Positions 7,919 to 18,599 of a stretch of 64,000 bases of DNA are shown piece after piece. This DNA comes from Mastigias papua (lineage: Eukaryota > Cnidaria > Scyphozoa > Rhizostomeae > Mastigiidae): positions 10,658,428 through 10,722,427 of the forward strand of contig OZ025280.1 of NCBI GenBank assembly GCA_964019165.1. Reading direction: 5' to 3'. The translations under genes were made by a program, and so were the position numbers. The notes under the pieces are model-generated. The model worked only from the letters and a program-made list of their open reading frames with translations. It was not told where the DNA came from and ran no database searches. Each line of letters starts with the position of its first letter. Position 1 is the stretch's first letter.

Positions 7919-8429
7919 TGTTAGAGTACTAGTTTTATTTTTATCCTCATTTCGTCATGTGCAGTAACGTTGGTTCTCTGTTCCTATGTGTTCCGTTTTT
8001 TGTTGCCCCGTCATCATAAGTGTTGCATCATCATCATCATCTCCAACTGTTACTGTCATCATGTTGCTTTACTTGTCCGTGACGTATTGTCTAATCTTAG
8101 TATACTGTTGTTTGTTGTGTTGTGTTACCATGCCATTGCATTGCCCCCTTAGTCCGCCATATGTTATAATTAGTTTGTTACGTCATGTGTGTTAGTATAA
8201 ATAAGGCATGTAATGTTCTGTGTAGTCAGTCGTTATGTGAAGTCGTCGTTAGAAATTGTTCTCGTCATTAACAGTGTCGTCGTGAGGTACAGTCAAAGTC
8301 GCCGTTCGTCGTTAGAGTATTGCGTTTTCGTTAGATAAGTAGAGACATTTTATCGTTAACAGGAACTGTTTGTATTTTTGTGACTCATTCCGTTTATATT
8401 TGCATCCCGTAAAATCGAATGATTTTACA
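7919..8429 (+). repeat. 3' LTR of element F (511 bp)
   Basis: Same ends as the 5' LTR, with about 4 substitutions. Followed by the target duplication TATG (8430-8433) and satellite in phase (TCTCTTCTCC). Confidence 0.96.
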
Positions 8430-9778
8430 TATGTCTCTTCTCCACAACTATAAGAGATATGATGAAAATTCCTTTACAGATCGACAGAGAATATTCGATT
8501 ACACATTATTTTCGTCTCAAATGTATAAGGAGACACGAATGATATTTTTCGCAACTATACCCTGCACTTGTATAGTACTTTGTATAGGCAGTATGGCCTA
8601 AGAGCACCTATATGTATGGTATGTCTCTTCTCCACAACTATGATAGATATGATGAAAATTCCTTTACAGATCGACAGACAATATTCGATTACATATTATT
8701 TTCTTCTCAAATGTTTAAGGAGACACGAATGACATTTTTCGCAACTATACCCTGCACTTGTATAGTACTGTGTATAGGCAGTATGGCCTAAGAGCACCTA
8801 TATGTATGGTATGTCTCTTCTCCACAACTTTGATAGATATGATGAAAAGTCCTTTACAGACCGACAGAGAATATTCGATTACATATTATTTTCGTCTCAA
8901 ATGTATAAGGAGACACGAATGATATTTTTCGCAACTATACCCTGAACTTATATAGTACTGTGTATAGGCAGTATGGCCTAAGAGCACCTATATGTATGGT
9001 ATGTCTCTTCTCCAAAACTATAAGAGATATGATGAAAATTCCTTTACAGATCGACAGAGAATATTCCATTACATATTATTTTCGTCTCAAATGTATAAGG
9101 AGACACGAATGATATTTTTCGCAACTATAACCTGCACCTGTATAGTACTGTGTTTAGGCTGTATGGCCTAACAGCACCTATATGTATGGTATGTCTCTTC
9201 TCCACAACTATAAGAGATATGATGAAAATTCCTTTACAGATCGACAGAGAATATTCGATTACACATTATTTTCGTCTCAAATGTATAAGGAGACACGAAT
9301 GATATTTTTCGCAACTATACCCTGCACTTGTATAGTACTGTGTATAGGCAGTATGGCCTAAGAGCACCTATATGTATGGTATGTCTCTTCTCCACAACTT
9401 TGATAGATATGATGAAAATTCCTTTAAAGATGGACAGAGAATATTCGATTACATATTATTTTCGTCTCAAATGTATAAGGAGACACGAATGATATTTTTC
9501 GCAACTATACACTGCACCTGTATAGTACTGTGTATAGGTAGTATGGCCTAAGAGCACCTATATGTATGGTATGTCTCTTCTCCACAACTATAAGAGATAT
9601 GATGAAAATTCCTTTACAGATCGACAGAGAATATTCGATTACACATTATTTTCGTCTCAAATGTATAAGGAGACACGAATGATATTTTTCGCAACTATAC
9701 CCTGCACTTGTATAGTACTTTGTATAGGCAGTATGGCCTAAGAGCACCTATATGTATGGTATGTCTCTTCTCCACAAC
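8430..9778 (+). repeat. 190-bp satellite, segment 2
   Basis: About 7 monomers between F and E. Monomer variants alternate between AAAATTCCTTTACAG and AAAAGTCCTTTACAG types. It ends in ACAAC (9774-9778), the left target duplication of E. Confidence 0.96.
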
Positions 9779-9951
9779 TGTTATATTTTGAGACCAATAC
9801 GCAGATCACAACGCTGATTGAAAACTACATGTTTTTGAACCGAACAAAACTCAACAGCCATATAGCGTTATAAATCATGAATCAATATATAAGTCCTTAG
9901 CGTCCCTTTTCTTTTGTGGTGTTTTCTCCTTCGCAGTATCGGAACATAACA
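9779..9951 (-). repeat. 3' LTR of element E (173 bp)
   Basis: In + coordinates it starts TGTTATATTTTGAG and ends GGAACATAACA. Repeated at 13966-14138. Element sense runs right to left. The LTR holds a TATATA stretch in the minus-strand sense. No TCGTRAGT motif is seen, unlike A-D. Confidence 0.95.
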
Positions 9952-9965
9952 TCACTCTTTTCCTT
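9952..9965 (-). other. Polypurine tract of element E
   Basis: On the minus strand AAGGAAAAGAGTGA, directly before the 3' LTR. The CAAGCC hairpin of the other elements is absent here. Confidence 0.7.
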
Positions 9966-9994
9966 AAAAACAATAAAAAAAAAAAACTGTTCAG

Positions 9995-10256
9995 TCAGTG
10001 TATTAATGACGAGTCTACAGGATCTCCAAAACGTCTTGTCTGAACACGAGCTCTCGTTGATCTTCTCGTGGTTTTATCGTTCTCATCATCCTTTCGTGAA
10101 GTGTAATCATCATCATCATCATCTGGTCTGTTATCTGTCTTTGGTGATATTTTTTTAAAGAACGAGGAATTTCTCTTCACATAGTATCTTCCTCTTTTGG
10201 CAACAATTTTCGAACCTTTAACAGTTACTACTGTGTAAGGGTTGGCTTCAAATTTT
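9995..10256 (-). pseudogene. C-terminal end of E polyprotein, out of frame with the main ORF
   Basis: The main ORF stops at 10248. From about 10256 leftwards the pol-like reading continues in another frame to 9995. It shows the usual post-integrase segment (ANPYTVV, KGSKIVAKRG) and a run of six D encoded by an ATC microsatellite. The break lies at a run of five T on the + strand (10253-10257), so a single-base length change is the likely cause. Either the copy is damaged, or the last 85 or so residues are dispensable. Confidence 0.75.
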
Positions 10257-13200
10257 TGTTGAAAATTTGTTCTGTTTGTTTTGCCTGCAGATAACGGTAT
10301 CACCAACTTTTATTTCACTTTCCTTTACTTTTCGTTTCGCGTCTGCATATTCTTTCGACTTTTTCTTAGACTTTTCATCGTTAATCCTTGCCTCATCGTG
10401 TCTGTCAACTGGGCAACTTTTTGTTGGTAACAGCGGCAATCTTCCTTTTACTATTCTATTAAACAATAATTGTGCCGGTGGTATCTTTGTGGTGGAAGGT
10501 GGTGTTGTACGATAATTTAGCAAGAAACGATACAGTTCTTGTTTCCACTTACGATTCTCTAAGACAGCAGTGCAAATGGCTTTTCCAAGCGGTTTCATAA
10601 ATGCTTCTGCGGTGGCGTTTCCTTGTGGCCATAACGGTGTAGATGTTGTATGTTTGATCCCTAATGACTTCATGTATGATGTGAATTCATCTCCAATGAA
10701 CGGTGGTCCATTATCAGATTTGACTTCGTCAGGAATACCGTGTCTCGCGAATATAGCATCGAGCTTAGGAATGGTAGCTCTAGCTGAAGTTGTTGTGACA
10801 TGTTCAACTTCCGGATATCGCGAATATGTGTCGATAACAACCAAAAGATATTGGTCTTGAGGCAATGGACCGTAAAAGTCTACTTTCAACTCTTTCCATG
10901 GTCCCTCTGGCAGTGGTGTTGGTTGGAGTGGCTCTTGTGGATTTGGTTGTCCGGTTGCTTGACAAGCAATACACGTGTCGATCTCTTCTTTCACTAATTT
11001 CTCTATTTCCGGAAACCAGACGTATTCGCGTAACATAGCTTTGGTCTTTGCAACTCCTTGGTGTCCTTCATGGGCTAATTTAATAACACGACTTTGGAGT
11101 GCTTGAGGTATGATGATTCTTGTGCCTCTAAGAAGAATATGATTCGTGTGATCAATTGTAATCTCTTCACTTATGGCACGAAACGGCTTCACGAGATCCG
11201 AACTCCATAAATTTGTTTTTATAGCTGCACGTACTGCACGTAACTGTTTGTCGTTCTCCACAGCTGATCTTATTTCCTCAATTGTCAAGGCAGGAAATAA
11301 AGCTTCTTGTGCAATGAAATTTACATATTCATCTGCAATGTTAGGACGAGAGTGTTTTATAGGCAAAGGATGGCGTGACATGAAATCTGCTGGATTTTCT
11401 GTACCTTTCTTGTAGATTACTGAGAAATCGTATTGTTGTAGTCTCAACATCCAACGTTCTATGCGAGCTGGAGGTTTAGAACATGGATTAGCATAAATGA
11501 CTTCTAGAGGCTTGTGATCTGTATAAAGGATGAAAGGAGCGCCATATAAGTAGATGTGAAAATGCTCGATACCCCAGACGATGGCGAGAGCTTCTTTCTC
11601 CGTTTGAGAATATCTTGTTTCAACATCTGTCAGTGATCTACTTGCATAAGCGATAATCTTTGTTTCTTCCGAGTTATGTGCTCGTTGTGCCAAAATTGCT
11701 GACAAACCAACAGGGCTAGCATCTACTAACACAATCGACTCTTTGTTTACATCGAAATAACTGACAACTGGGCTGCTTGTCAACACAGCTTTTAATTTGT
11801 CATACGCCTCTTGACATGCCTCTGACCATTGGATCTGAGTGTTCTTTTTAGTCAATTCACGCAATGGTGCAGTGATCGTTGCATAATCTGGTATAAATTG
11901 CGAGCAGTAGTTGGACATACCAAGGAGACTACGCACTTCACTTGCATTAGTAGGTGTTGGTGTGTTTGCGAATGCATCAATTTTCTTGGGGTCTGGCCGC
12001 TTGCCATCTTTCGAAAATTGAAATCCAAAGAAATCGAGGTTTTTCTTTAGAAATTTGCATTTATCCAGGTTGAGCGTGAGATTATTTTCACTCATCCGCT
12101 TAAGACATGCTTCTAGTGCCTGGTTATGTTCTTTCATGTCCTTTCCAAAAATTATGACGTCATCTGCGATGTTTCTCACTCCTTGCAGTCCTTGAAGGCT
12201 TGTTTGCAACATGTGCTGGAAGGTTTCAGCTGCACTGTTTGTGCCGTAATTTAGCCTCTTGTAACGAAATAGGCCCATATGTGTCGTAAATGTTGTGATA
12301 TGACGGCTTTTAGGAGACAGTTCCAGCTGATGATAGGCCTGTGTGAGATCTAATTTTGAAAATACTGTCGCGCCATTCAAGTCAATTGAAATATCTTTCA
12401 CTGTCGGTATTGGATGCCTTACGCGTTTAATTGCATTGTTCGCTGCTCTCATATCCACGCATAATCGGATTTCTCTATTCTTTTTCGGTACACAAACTAT
12501 TGGAGACACCCAGTCTGTTTTTTCGTTCTCAGGAACCCTTTCAATGATATCTTGTGCAACCAATTTATCCAATTCAACTTGTACTTGTTGACGTAAATGA
12601 AATGGAATTCTTCGTTGTTGCTGGGCAATAGGTTTGACCTCCGAATCAATGACAAGCTCTACTTGCTTCCCTTTCAGCTTTCCAAGGTTTTTGAATACAG
12701 CAGGAAACCTATTGAGTATGTCGGCAAGTCCTTTGTCCTTGACAGGAGACTCTTTGTTGTCGACTTTATTAATGTGAAAACTGATGAGGCCTAAATCTTG
12801 AGCAGTTGAAGAACTGAGTAGACACCCTCCATTGTCTTCAGTGACGTAAAACGTAGCAACTGCAAAACGCTTCTTTGTCTCGATCAGGGCTTCAAATTTC
12901 CCTTGCATTTGCATGGGTGTTTTCGAGTTGTAGGCATAAGCTTTAACCTTTGTTTTCTTCAATTCAACACCATTCATTCGCTTGAAAGTGTCATTGTCAA
13001 TAATATTGATTGTTGTACCAGTGTCTACTAGAACATGACATTTATTCCCTTTTATGGTGACGTAGGCTTCTGGTTGTTTTTGTTTTGTGACATTCACAGC
13101 GTAACAATAATCAGAGTTAGATGAATCGCTGTTCACTTCTTCCTCCTGATGAATGGGGCGTACCTTTGGCTTTTGATTATTGCCTGTTTCTGGCGTCTTA

Positions 13201-13928
13201 CTGCTAAAGCAATATTTCGCAAAGTGATTGGGTTTTCCGCATTTATGGCAAGTTTGGCCTTGTGCAGGGCAAGGTTTGTTTTTGTGTGGAAACTTTCCCC
13301 CACAACTTCTGCACTTTTGTTTTCTTGGGCGTGATTTGTGTCTACCCTCCGGGATTTTCACAGCTTGCACATTGTCCGTCTTTTTCTCCATTTCGGCAGC
13401 TTGATATGTACTCATTTCAGCACGTCTTCCTTCGAGCAAAAGGTCTTTCAGTGTCAGTTTAGGGTCACGGAGTGCCATTTTACGTAAGCGAGTTGAACTA
13501 CCCCCAGTAACGATTTGAAGCATGATTTGAAAATCCATCTCTTCGGTTGCAAATTCACAGCTCTGTGCCAAAGAACGTAGGCGTGTGTGAAATTGGTCGA
13601 TGGTTTCTTTTGATTGTTGGGCGGCTTGGCGAAATTTATAAACTTCATATAACTTGTTCTGTTGTGGTTCGAAGTACTCAGTCAACTTCTCTACGGCTTT
13701 CTTATAATCTTTCGCTTCTCCCGTGGCTGGTAACTGTCTAAAAATTTCTCGTACTCGAGGGCCAGCTTGATAGAGGAGCAAAGCTCTTTTGCGTGTATCA
13801 TCTGTGATCGCGTTTGCAACGACAAAAGTCTCAAAGTCTTCCAACCATATTCGCCATCTAGGCCCAACTGAAACACCAATGTCCGCATCTGGATCGAATG
13901 GCGGCATACTCTGCACTAACGTAGCCAT
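10248..13928 (-). CDS. gag-pol: Gag-Pol polyprotein of element E (ends at a frame break)
   Basis: A single 1226-residue frame. Gag residues about 20-180 are followed by two zinc fingers: C206, C209, H215, C220 and the canonical CCHC C227, C230, H235, C240. Protease: DTG at 302-304. RT: LDLTQAYHQL, and the active site reads IADD (ADD at 588-590) rather than YIDD, a variant common in this lineage. RNase H: VDASPVG, EKEALAIV and YTDHKPLE blocks. Integrase: HEGHQG with CIAC finger, catalytic D in KVDFYGP, D in SDNGPPF and E in NATAEAF, with 35 residues between the last two. Start at the ATG 37 bp from the LTR. The frame ends early at an A/T run compared with the pol-like sequence that continues in another frame. 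No frameshift heptamer is needed between gag and pol. Confidence 0.93.
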   Translation of the reverse strand: MATLVQSMPPFDPDADIGVSVGPRWRIWLEDFETFVVANAITDDTRKRALLLYQAGPRVREIFRQLPATGEAKDYKKAVEKLTEYFEPQQNKLYEVYKFRQAAQQSKETIDQFHTRLRSLAQSCEFATEEMDFQIMLQIVTGGSSTRLRKMALRDPKLTLKDLLLEGRRAEMSTYQAAEMEKKTDNVQAVKIPEGRHKSRPRKQKCRSCGGKFPHKNKPCPAQGQTCHKCGKPNHFAKYCFSSKTPETGNNQKPKVRPIHQEEEVNSDSSNSDYCYAVNVTKQKQPEAYVTIKGNKCHVLVDTGTTINIIDNDTFKRMNGVELKKTKVKAYAYNSKTPMQMQGKFEALIETKKRFAVATFYVTEDNGGCLLSSSTAQDLGLISFHINKVDNKESPVKDKGLADILNRFPAVFKNLGKLKGKQVELVIDSEVKPIAQQQRRIPFHLRQQVQVELDKLVAQDIIERVPENEKTDWVSPIVCVPKKNREIRLCVDMRAANNAIKRVRHPIPTVKDISIDLNGATVFSKLDLTQAYHQLELSPKSRHITTFTTHMGLFRYKRLNYGTNSAAETFQHMLQTSLQGLQGVRNIADDVIIFGKDMKEHNQALEACLKRMSENNLTLNLDKCKFLKKNLDFFGFQFSKDGKRPDPKKIDAFANTPTPTNASEVRSLLGMSNYCSQFIPDYATITAPLRELTKKNTQIQWSEACQEAYDKLKAVLTSSPVVSYFDVNKESIVLVDASPVGLSAILAQRAHNSEETKIIAYASRSLTDVETRYSQTEKEALAIVWGIEHFHIYLYGAPFILYTDHKPLEVIYANPCSKPPARIERWMLRLQQYDFSVIYKKGTENPADFMSRHPLPIKHSRPNIADEYVNFIAQEALFPALTIEEIRSAVENDKQLRAVRAAIKTNLWSSDLVKPFRAISEEITIDHTNHILLRGTRIIIPQALQSRVIKLAHEGHQGVAKTKAMLREYVWFPEIEKLVKEEIDTCIACQATGQPNPQEPLQPTPLPEGPWKELKVDFYGPLPQDQYLLVVIDTYSRYPEVEHVTTTSARATIPKLDAIFARHGIPDEVKSDNGPPFIGDEFTSYMKSLGIKHTTSTPLWPQGNATAEAFMKPLGKAICTAVLENRKWKQELYRFLLNYRTTPPSTTKIPPAQLLFNRIVKGRLPLLPTKSCPVDRHDEARINDEKSKKKSKEYADAKRKVKESEIKVGDTVICRQNKQNKFSTKI

Positions 13929-13946
13929 GATTTAGTATAGAATAAT

Positions 13947-13964
13947 TCCTAATACTCGTCGCCA
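13947..13964 (-). other. Primer-binding site of element E
   Basis: Minus-strand sense TGGCGACGAGTATTAGGA, one base after the 5' LTR. A different tRNA from that used by A-D; I do not assign it. Confidence 0.65.
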
Positions 13965-13965
13965 A

Positions 13966-14138
13966 TGTTATATTTTGAGACCAATACGCAGATCACAACG
14001 CTGATTGAAAACTACATGTTTTTGAACCGACCAAAACTCAACAGCCATATAGCGTTACAAATCATGAATCAATATATAAGTCCTTAGCGTCCCTTTTCTT
14101 TTGTGGTGTTTTCTCCTTCGCAGTATCGGAACATAACA
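13966..14138 (-). repeat. 5' LTR of element E (173 bp)
   Basis: Right-hand LTR, which is 5' in the element sense. About 2 differences from 9779-9951. Followed by ACAAC (14139-14143), the right target duplication, and satellite. Confidence 0.95.
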
Positions 14139-16745
14139 ACAACTATGATAGATATGATGAAAATTCCTTTACAGATCGACAGAGAATATTCGATTACATA
14201 TTATTTTCGTCTCAAATGTATAAGGAGACACGAATGATATTTTTCGCAACTATACCCTGCACTTGTATAGTACTGTGTATAGGCAGTATGGCCTAAGAGC
14301 ACCTATATGTATGGTATGTCTCTTCTCCACAACTATGATAGATATGATGAAAATTCCTTTACAGATCGACAGAGAATATTCGATTACATATTATTTTCGT
14401 CTCAAATGTATACAGAGACACGAATGATATTTTTCGCAACTATACCCTGCACTTCTATAGTACTGTGTATAGGCAGTATGGCCTAATAGCACCTATATGT
14501 ATGGTATGTCTCTTCTCCACAACTATGATAGATATGATGAAAATTCCTTTACAGATCGACAGACAATATTCGATTACATATTATTTTCGTCTCAAATGTT
14601 TAAGGAGACACGAATGACATTTTTCGCAACTACACCCTGCACTTGTATAGTACTGTGTACAGGCAGTATGGCCTAAGAGCACCTATATGTATGGTATGTC
14701 TCTTCTCCACAACTTTGATAGATATGATGAAAAGTCCTTTACAGATCGACAGAGAATATTCGATTACATATTATTCTCGTCTCAAATGTATAAGGAGACA
14801 GGAATGATATTTTTCGCAACTATACCCCGCACCTGTATAGTACTGTGTATAGGCAGTATGGCCTAAGAGCCCCTATATGTATGGTATGTCTCTTCTCCAC
14901 AACTTTGATAGATATGATGAAAAGTCCTTTACAGATCGACTGAGAATATTCGATTACATATTATTTTCGTCTCAAATGTATAAGGAGACACAAATGATAT
15001 TTTTCGCAACTATACCCTGAACTTATATAGTACTGTGTATAGGCAGTATGGCCTAAGAGCACCTATGTGTATGGTATGTCTCTTCTCCACAACTATATGA
15101 GATATGATGAAAATTCCGTTACAGATCGACAGAGAATATTCGATTACACATTATTTTCGTCTCAAATATATAAGGAGACACGAATGATATTTTTCGCAAC
15201 TATACCCTGCACTTGTATAGTACTGCGTATAGGCAGTATGGCCTAAGAGCACCTATATGTATGGTATGTCTCTTCTCCACAACTATGATAGATATGATGA
15301 AAATTCCTTTACAGATGGACAGAGAATATTCAATTTCATATTATTTTCGTATCAAATGTATAAGGAGACACGAATGATATTTTTCGCAACTATACCCTGC
15401 ACCTGTATAGTACTGTGTATAGGCAGTATGGCCTAAGAGCACCTATATGTATGGTATGTCTCTTCTCCACAACTATAAGATATATGATGAAAATTCCTTT
15501 ACAGATCGACAGAGAATATTCGATTACACATTATTTTCGTCTCAAATGTATAAGGAGACACGAATGATATATTTCGCAACTATACCCTGCACTTGTATAG
15601 TACTGTGTATAGGCAGTATGGCGTAAGAGCACCTACATGTATGGTATGTCTCTTCTCCACAACTTTGATAGATATGATCAAAAGTCCTTTACAGATCGAT
15701 AGAGAATATTCGATTACACATTATTTTCGTCTCAAATGTATAAGGAGACACGAATGATATTTTTCGCAACTATACCCTGCACTTGTATAGTACTGTGTAT
15801 AGGCAGTATGGCCTAAGAGCACCTATATGTATGGTATGTCTCTTCTCCCCAACCTTGATAGATATGATGAAAAGTCCTTAACAGATCGACAGAGAATATT
15901 CGATTACATATTATTTTCGTCTCAAATGTATAAGGAGACACGAATGATATTTTTCGCAACTATACCCTGCACTTGTATAGTACTGTGTATAGGCAGTATG
16001 GCCTAAGAGCACCTATATGTATGGTATGTCTCTTCTCCCCAACTTTGATAGATATGATGAAAAGTCCTTAACAGATCGACAGAGAATATTCGATTACATA
16101 TTATTTTCGTCTCAAATGTATAAGGAGACACGAATGATATTTTTCGCAACTATACCCCGCACTTGTATAGTACTGTGTATAGGCAGTATGGCCTAAGAGC
16201 ACCTATATGTATGGTATGTCTCTTCTCCACAACTATACGAACTATGATGAAAATTCCTTTACAGATCGAGAGAGACTATTCCATTACATATTATTTTCGT
16301 CTCAAATGTATAAGGAGACACGAATGGTATTTTTCGCAACTATACCCTGCACCTGTATAGTACTGTGTATAGGCAATATGGCCTAAGAGCACCTATATGT
16401 ATGGTATGTCTCTTCTCCACAACTATGATAGATATGATGAAAATTCCTTTACAGATCGACAGAGAATATTCGATTACATATTATTTTCGTCTCAAATGTA
16501 TAAGGAGACACGAATGATATTTTTCGCAACTATACCCTGCACTTGTATAGTACTGTGTATAGGCATTATGGCTTAAGAGCACCTATATGTATGGTATGTC
16601 TCTTCTCCACAACTTTGATAGATATGATGAAAAGTCCTTTACAGATCGACAGAGAATATTCGATTACATATTATTGTCGTCTCAAATGTATAAGGAGACA
16701 CGAATGATATTTTTCGCAACTATACCCCACACTTCTATAGTACTG
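14139..16745 (+). repeat. 190-bp satellite, segment 3
   Basis: About 13.7 monomers between E and B, all in the same orientation. Two adjacent monomers near 15841 and 16031 share the rare TCTCCCCAAC variant, a sign of local duplication. It ends ACTG (16742-16745), the left target duplication of B. Confidence 0.96.
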
Positions 16746-17226
16746 TGTTATAGCAACACGCCCTAGCAACAACACTACAGGAACGAAAGAAGAGGTGACG
16801 TAATGCTTACGTCAAATGTGACTTCAAGAACAAGAGCTTTTTATTGCCATATTTGGATTATTTATTTTTAAAGGTAGACTGCAAAATATATATATGTAGT
16901 AGCACTTAGTAAGGCAGGGGTCGAATCTGTTTTGTCGAGACGAAGACGAGGACGAATCAAGCCGAAGTATTGAAGAGCCGAGCTCGACGAAGAACTGCTA
17001 GTTTAGAAGGTTAGTTCAGGATTTTATGTATAATTGCCATACCGTGGTTTCAAGTTTAAAGACAAGCATTTTGCTGTTATAAAGCCGAGTTGTTTTTGAG
17101 TGAAGTCTACTGAAAGCCTTGCCAAGTTTCAAGGTCGTAAGTTTATATTGTTGTTCCTAATTCTTTTGCGATTTTGTATAGAGACGAACTCACGCGTTAT
17201 ATCACACGAAAGACTGTGATTTAACA
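16746..17226 (+). repeat. 5' LTR of element B (481 bp)
   Basis: Begins TGTTATAGC and ends TTTAACA. An A/T run TATATATAT at about 16887-16895 may serve as TATA box. The motif GGTCGTAAGT has GTAAGT at 17137-17142, 84 nt before the LTR end. Confidence 0.96.
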
Positions 17227-17229
17227 TAT

Positions 17230-17247
17230 TGGTGCCCCGTGTGAGGA
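17230..17247 (+). other. Primer-binding site of element B
   Basis: TGGTGCCCCGTGTGAGGA, three bases after the LTR, identical to A and C. The 287-bp leader up to gag shows no other feature I can support. Confidence 0.88.
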
Positions 17248-17513
17248 TCTTTGTGGAATATTCAAGAAGAAACTGTGTTATTTTAGCTTCTTTTGCAATA
17301 ATTATCGTTGTATCGAAGAGCGAGTACTTTTGACTGAGTTGTTCCGCTCTTGTTCGGTTTAGTCTGTGGAGAACAATAGTACTGCTTATACTCATTACGT
17401 CACTTACCATCCTCAGAGTGGTGGTATTCACAGAATCTCGTAGCTGTTGTTGTTTGTTTGCGCTGCATTTAATCGCATTATCATATATGTTCGTACATTG
17501 TCTTCCTTGAATA

Positions 17514-18593
17514 ATGGCTGAAATCGCTGAAACCGTGAATAATCTTCAGTCACAATTGACTGCCGTTCAAGCCGCAATTGAGGGTAACTCGCAAGCTAGT
17601 ATGTTTAAGCCAAGGCCATTTATAGGTACCCTCAGCGAAGATGTCAATGAATGGCTAGCAAAATTCCATCGTTTCGCTAAATTTTATAACTGGACTAACG
17701 CAAAAAAACTCGGTGCCGTTGTGTTATTGTTCGAGGGCCCTGCATTATCGTGGTTCCAAACCCTCTCCGAGGAAACAACTAACAATTTTAATGACTTAGT
17801 GGAAGCACTTATGGGCCGATTTGGCGCATCCAACATGGATTTTATTCTTAGGCAGGAGCTCTATGCCAGAAGACAGGGACCTGTAGAACCCTTAGCTAAT
17901 TATACAGAAGACATAATTAAGCGTTGCCAGCGCCTTGCCCTCAACGACAATGAACTAATGAATATTTTCATTAATGGCCTCAACCCAGACTTGAAATCCC
18001 ATGTCGTCCTTAACCAGCCTACATCATTTTCAGAAGCTGAAAAGCTTGCCCGGCTCCGTGAGGCGGTATCTAAAACGTCAGGGATAAATTCTGTAACGGC
18101 CTCAAATCAGTCTGCACAGGACCAAAGGATCAAGGAGCTTGAGGGGCAAGTAAAGCTCCTCATGTCTTTAGCCACTCCCCAGTCGTCATCTAAGTCTACC
18201 TCTTTGAGTTGCATTGCAAGTGATAACTCGGAATATTACCAAGGTAATGACAATAGTAGCGAAATCTACCAAGCTAAAGTTGATATAATTGCCGCTATTC
18301 AGAATTCCGCTAATAATATTGCACGCCCAATTCGAAATCAGTTTCAGCCGCGAGGCCGCAATTTGCGCACGACCGACGGCCAGCCTGTCTGTAATTTTTG
18401 TTATTGTGTAGGTCACGTTGCCCGCTACTGCCCGCATAGAAATGGCAACTATCAAACTCCACAACCACGCTTTGGGCCTCAGTCCCAGCAGCCGCAGACT
18501 AGGTTTCAGGCACGATCGCAGCCTCGTTTCCAACCGCAACCTCAATCTATGCACAATTTAAACGGGAACGGACCTTCCAATTGGGGAAATTGA
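17514..18593 (+). CDS. gag: Gag protein of element B
   Basis: A 359-residue Gag. The Retrotrans_gag region spans about 35-185 (VNEWLAKFHRFAKFYNW, RQELYARRQG, YTEDIIKRCQRLAL). A coiled-coil-like segment is [11 protein letters not shown] near 202-212. The CCHC knuckle is C293, C296, H301, C306, with an extra cysteine (C298) inside. The tail is Q/P/R-rich and ends NWGN. The ATG at 17514 gives an N-terminus (MAEIAETVNNLQSQ) that aligns with D. The stop overlaps the pol frame as in the other families. It is intact even though pol is broken. Confidence 0.94.
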   Translation: MAEIAETVNNLQSQLTAVQAAIEGNSQASMFKPRPFIGTLSEDVNEWLAKFHRFAKFYNWTNAKKLGAVVLLFEGPALSWFQTLSEETTNNFNDLVEALMGRFGASNMDFILRQELYARRQGPVEPLANYTEDIIKRCQRLALNDNELMNIFINGLNPDLKSHVVLNQPTSFSEAEKLARLREAVSKTSGINSVTASNQSAQDQRIKELEGQVKLLMSLATPQSSSKSTSLSCIASDNSEYYQGNDNSSEIYQAKVDIIAAIQNSANNIARPIRNQFQPRGRNLRTTDGQPVCNFCYCVGHVARYCPHRNGNYQTPQPRFGPQSQQPQTRFQARSQPRFQPQPQSMHNLNGNGPSNWGN

Positions 18594-18599
18594 AGGTCC
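18557..18599 (+). promoter_or_regulatory. -1 frameshift signal, B gag/pol
   Basis: T_TTA_AAC at 18557-18563, 6-nt spacer, stem GGACCTTC (18570-18577) with GAAGGTCC (18592-18599), 14-nt loop. Two stem pairs differ from those of A by paired changes. In B the codon where A, C and D have ATG is TTG, so pol has no local start codon and depends on frameshifting. Confidence 0.9.

Larger units (their letters stand above)
6683..8429 (+). mobile_element. Non-autonomous LTR element F with Gag fragment only
   Basis: Two 511-bp LTRs flank only 725 bp of internal DNA with a PBS, one 186-codon ORF, a pre-PPT hairpin and a polypurine tract. Target duplication TATG (6679-6682 and 8430-8433). The LTRs differ at about 4 of 511 positions. 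There is no protease, RT or integrase, so enzymes must be supplied by another element. The architecture resembles TR-GAG or TRIM-type elements. The hairpin and zinc-knuckle block tie it to the A-D group; its LTR and PBS are different. Confidence 0.92.
9779..14138 (-). mobile_element. Ty3/gypsy LTR retrotransposon E (single-ORF Gag-Pol type)
   Basis: A compact 4360-bp element on the minus strand with 173-bp LTRs, a 5-bp target duplication ACAAC (9774-9778 and 14139-14143) and a leader of only 37 bp. Gag and Pol share one frame, unlike the other elements here. The LTRs differ at about 2 of 173 positions. The protein style is that of the gypsy group usually annotated as K02A2.6-like. One frame break near the C-terminus probably makes this copy defective. 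Confidence 0.95.

Noticed and set aside
10104..10122. ATC trinucleotide runs in E and in the F LTR as meaningful repeats
   Set aside because: They are short, ordinary microsatellites; in E the run merely encodes a D stretch in a tail region.
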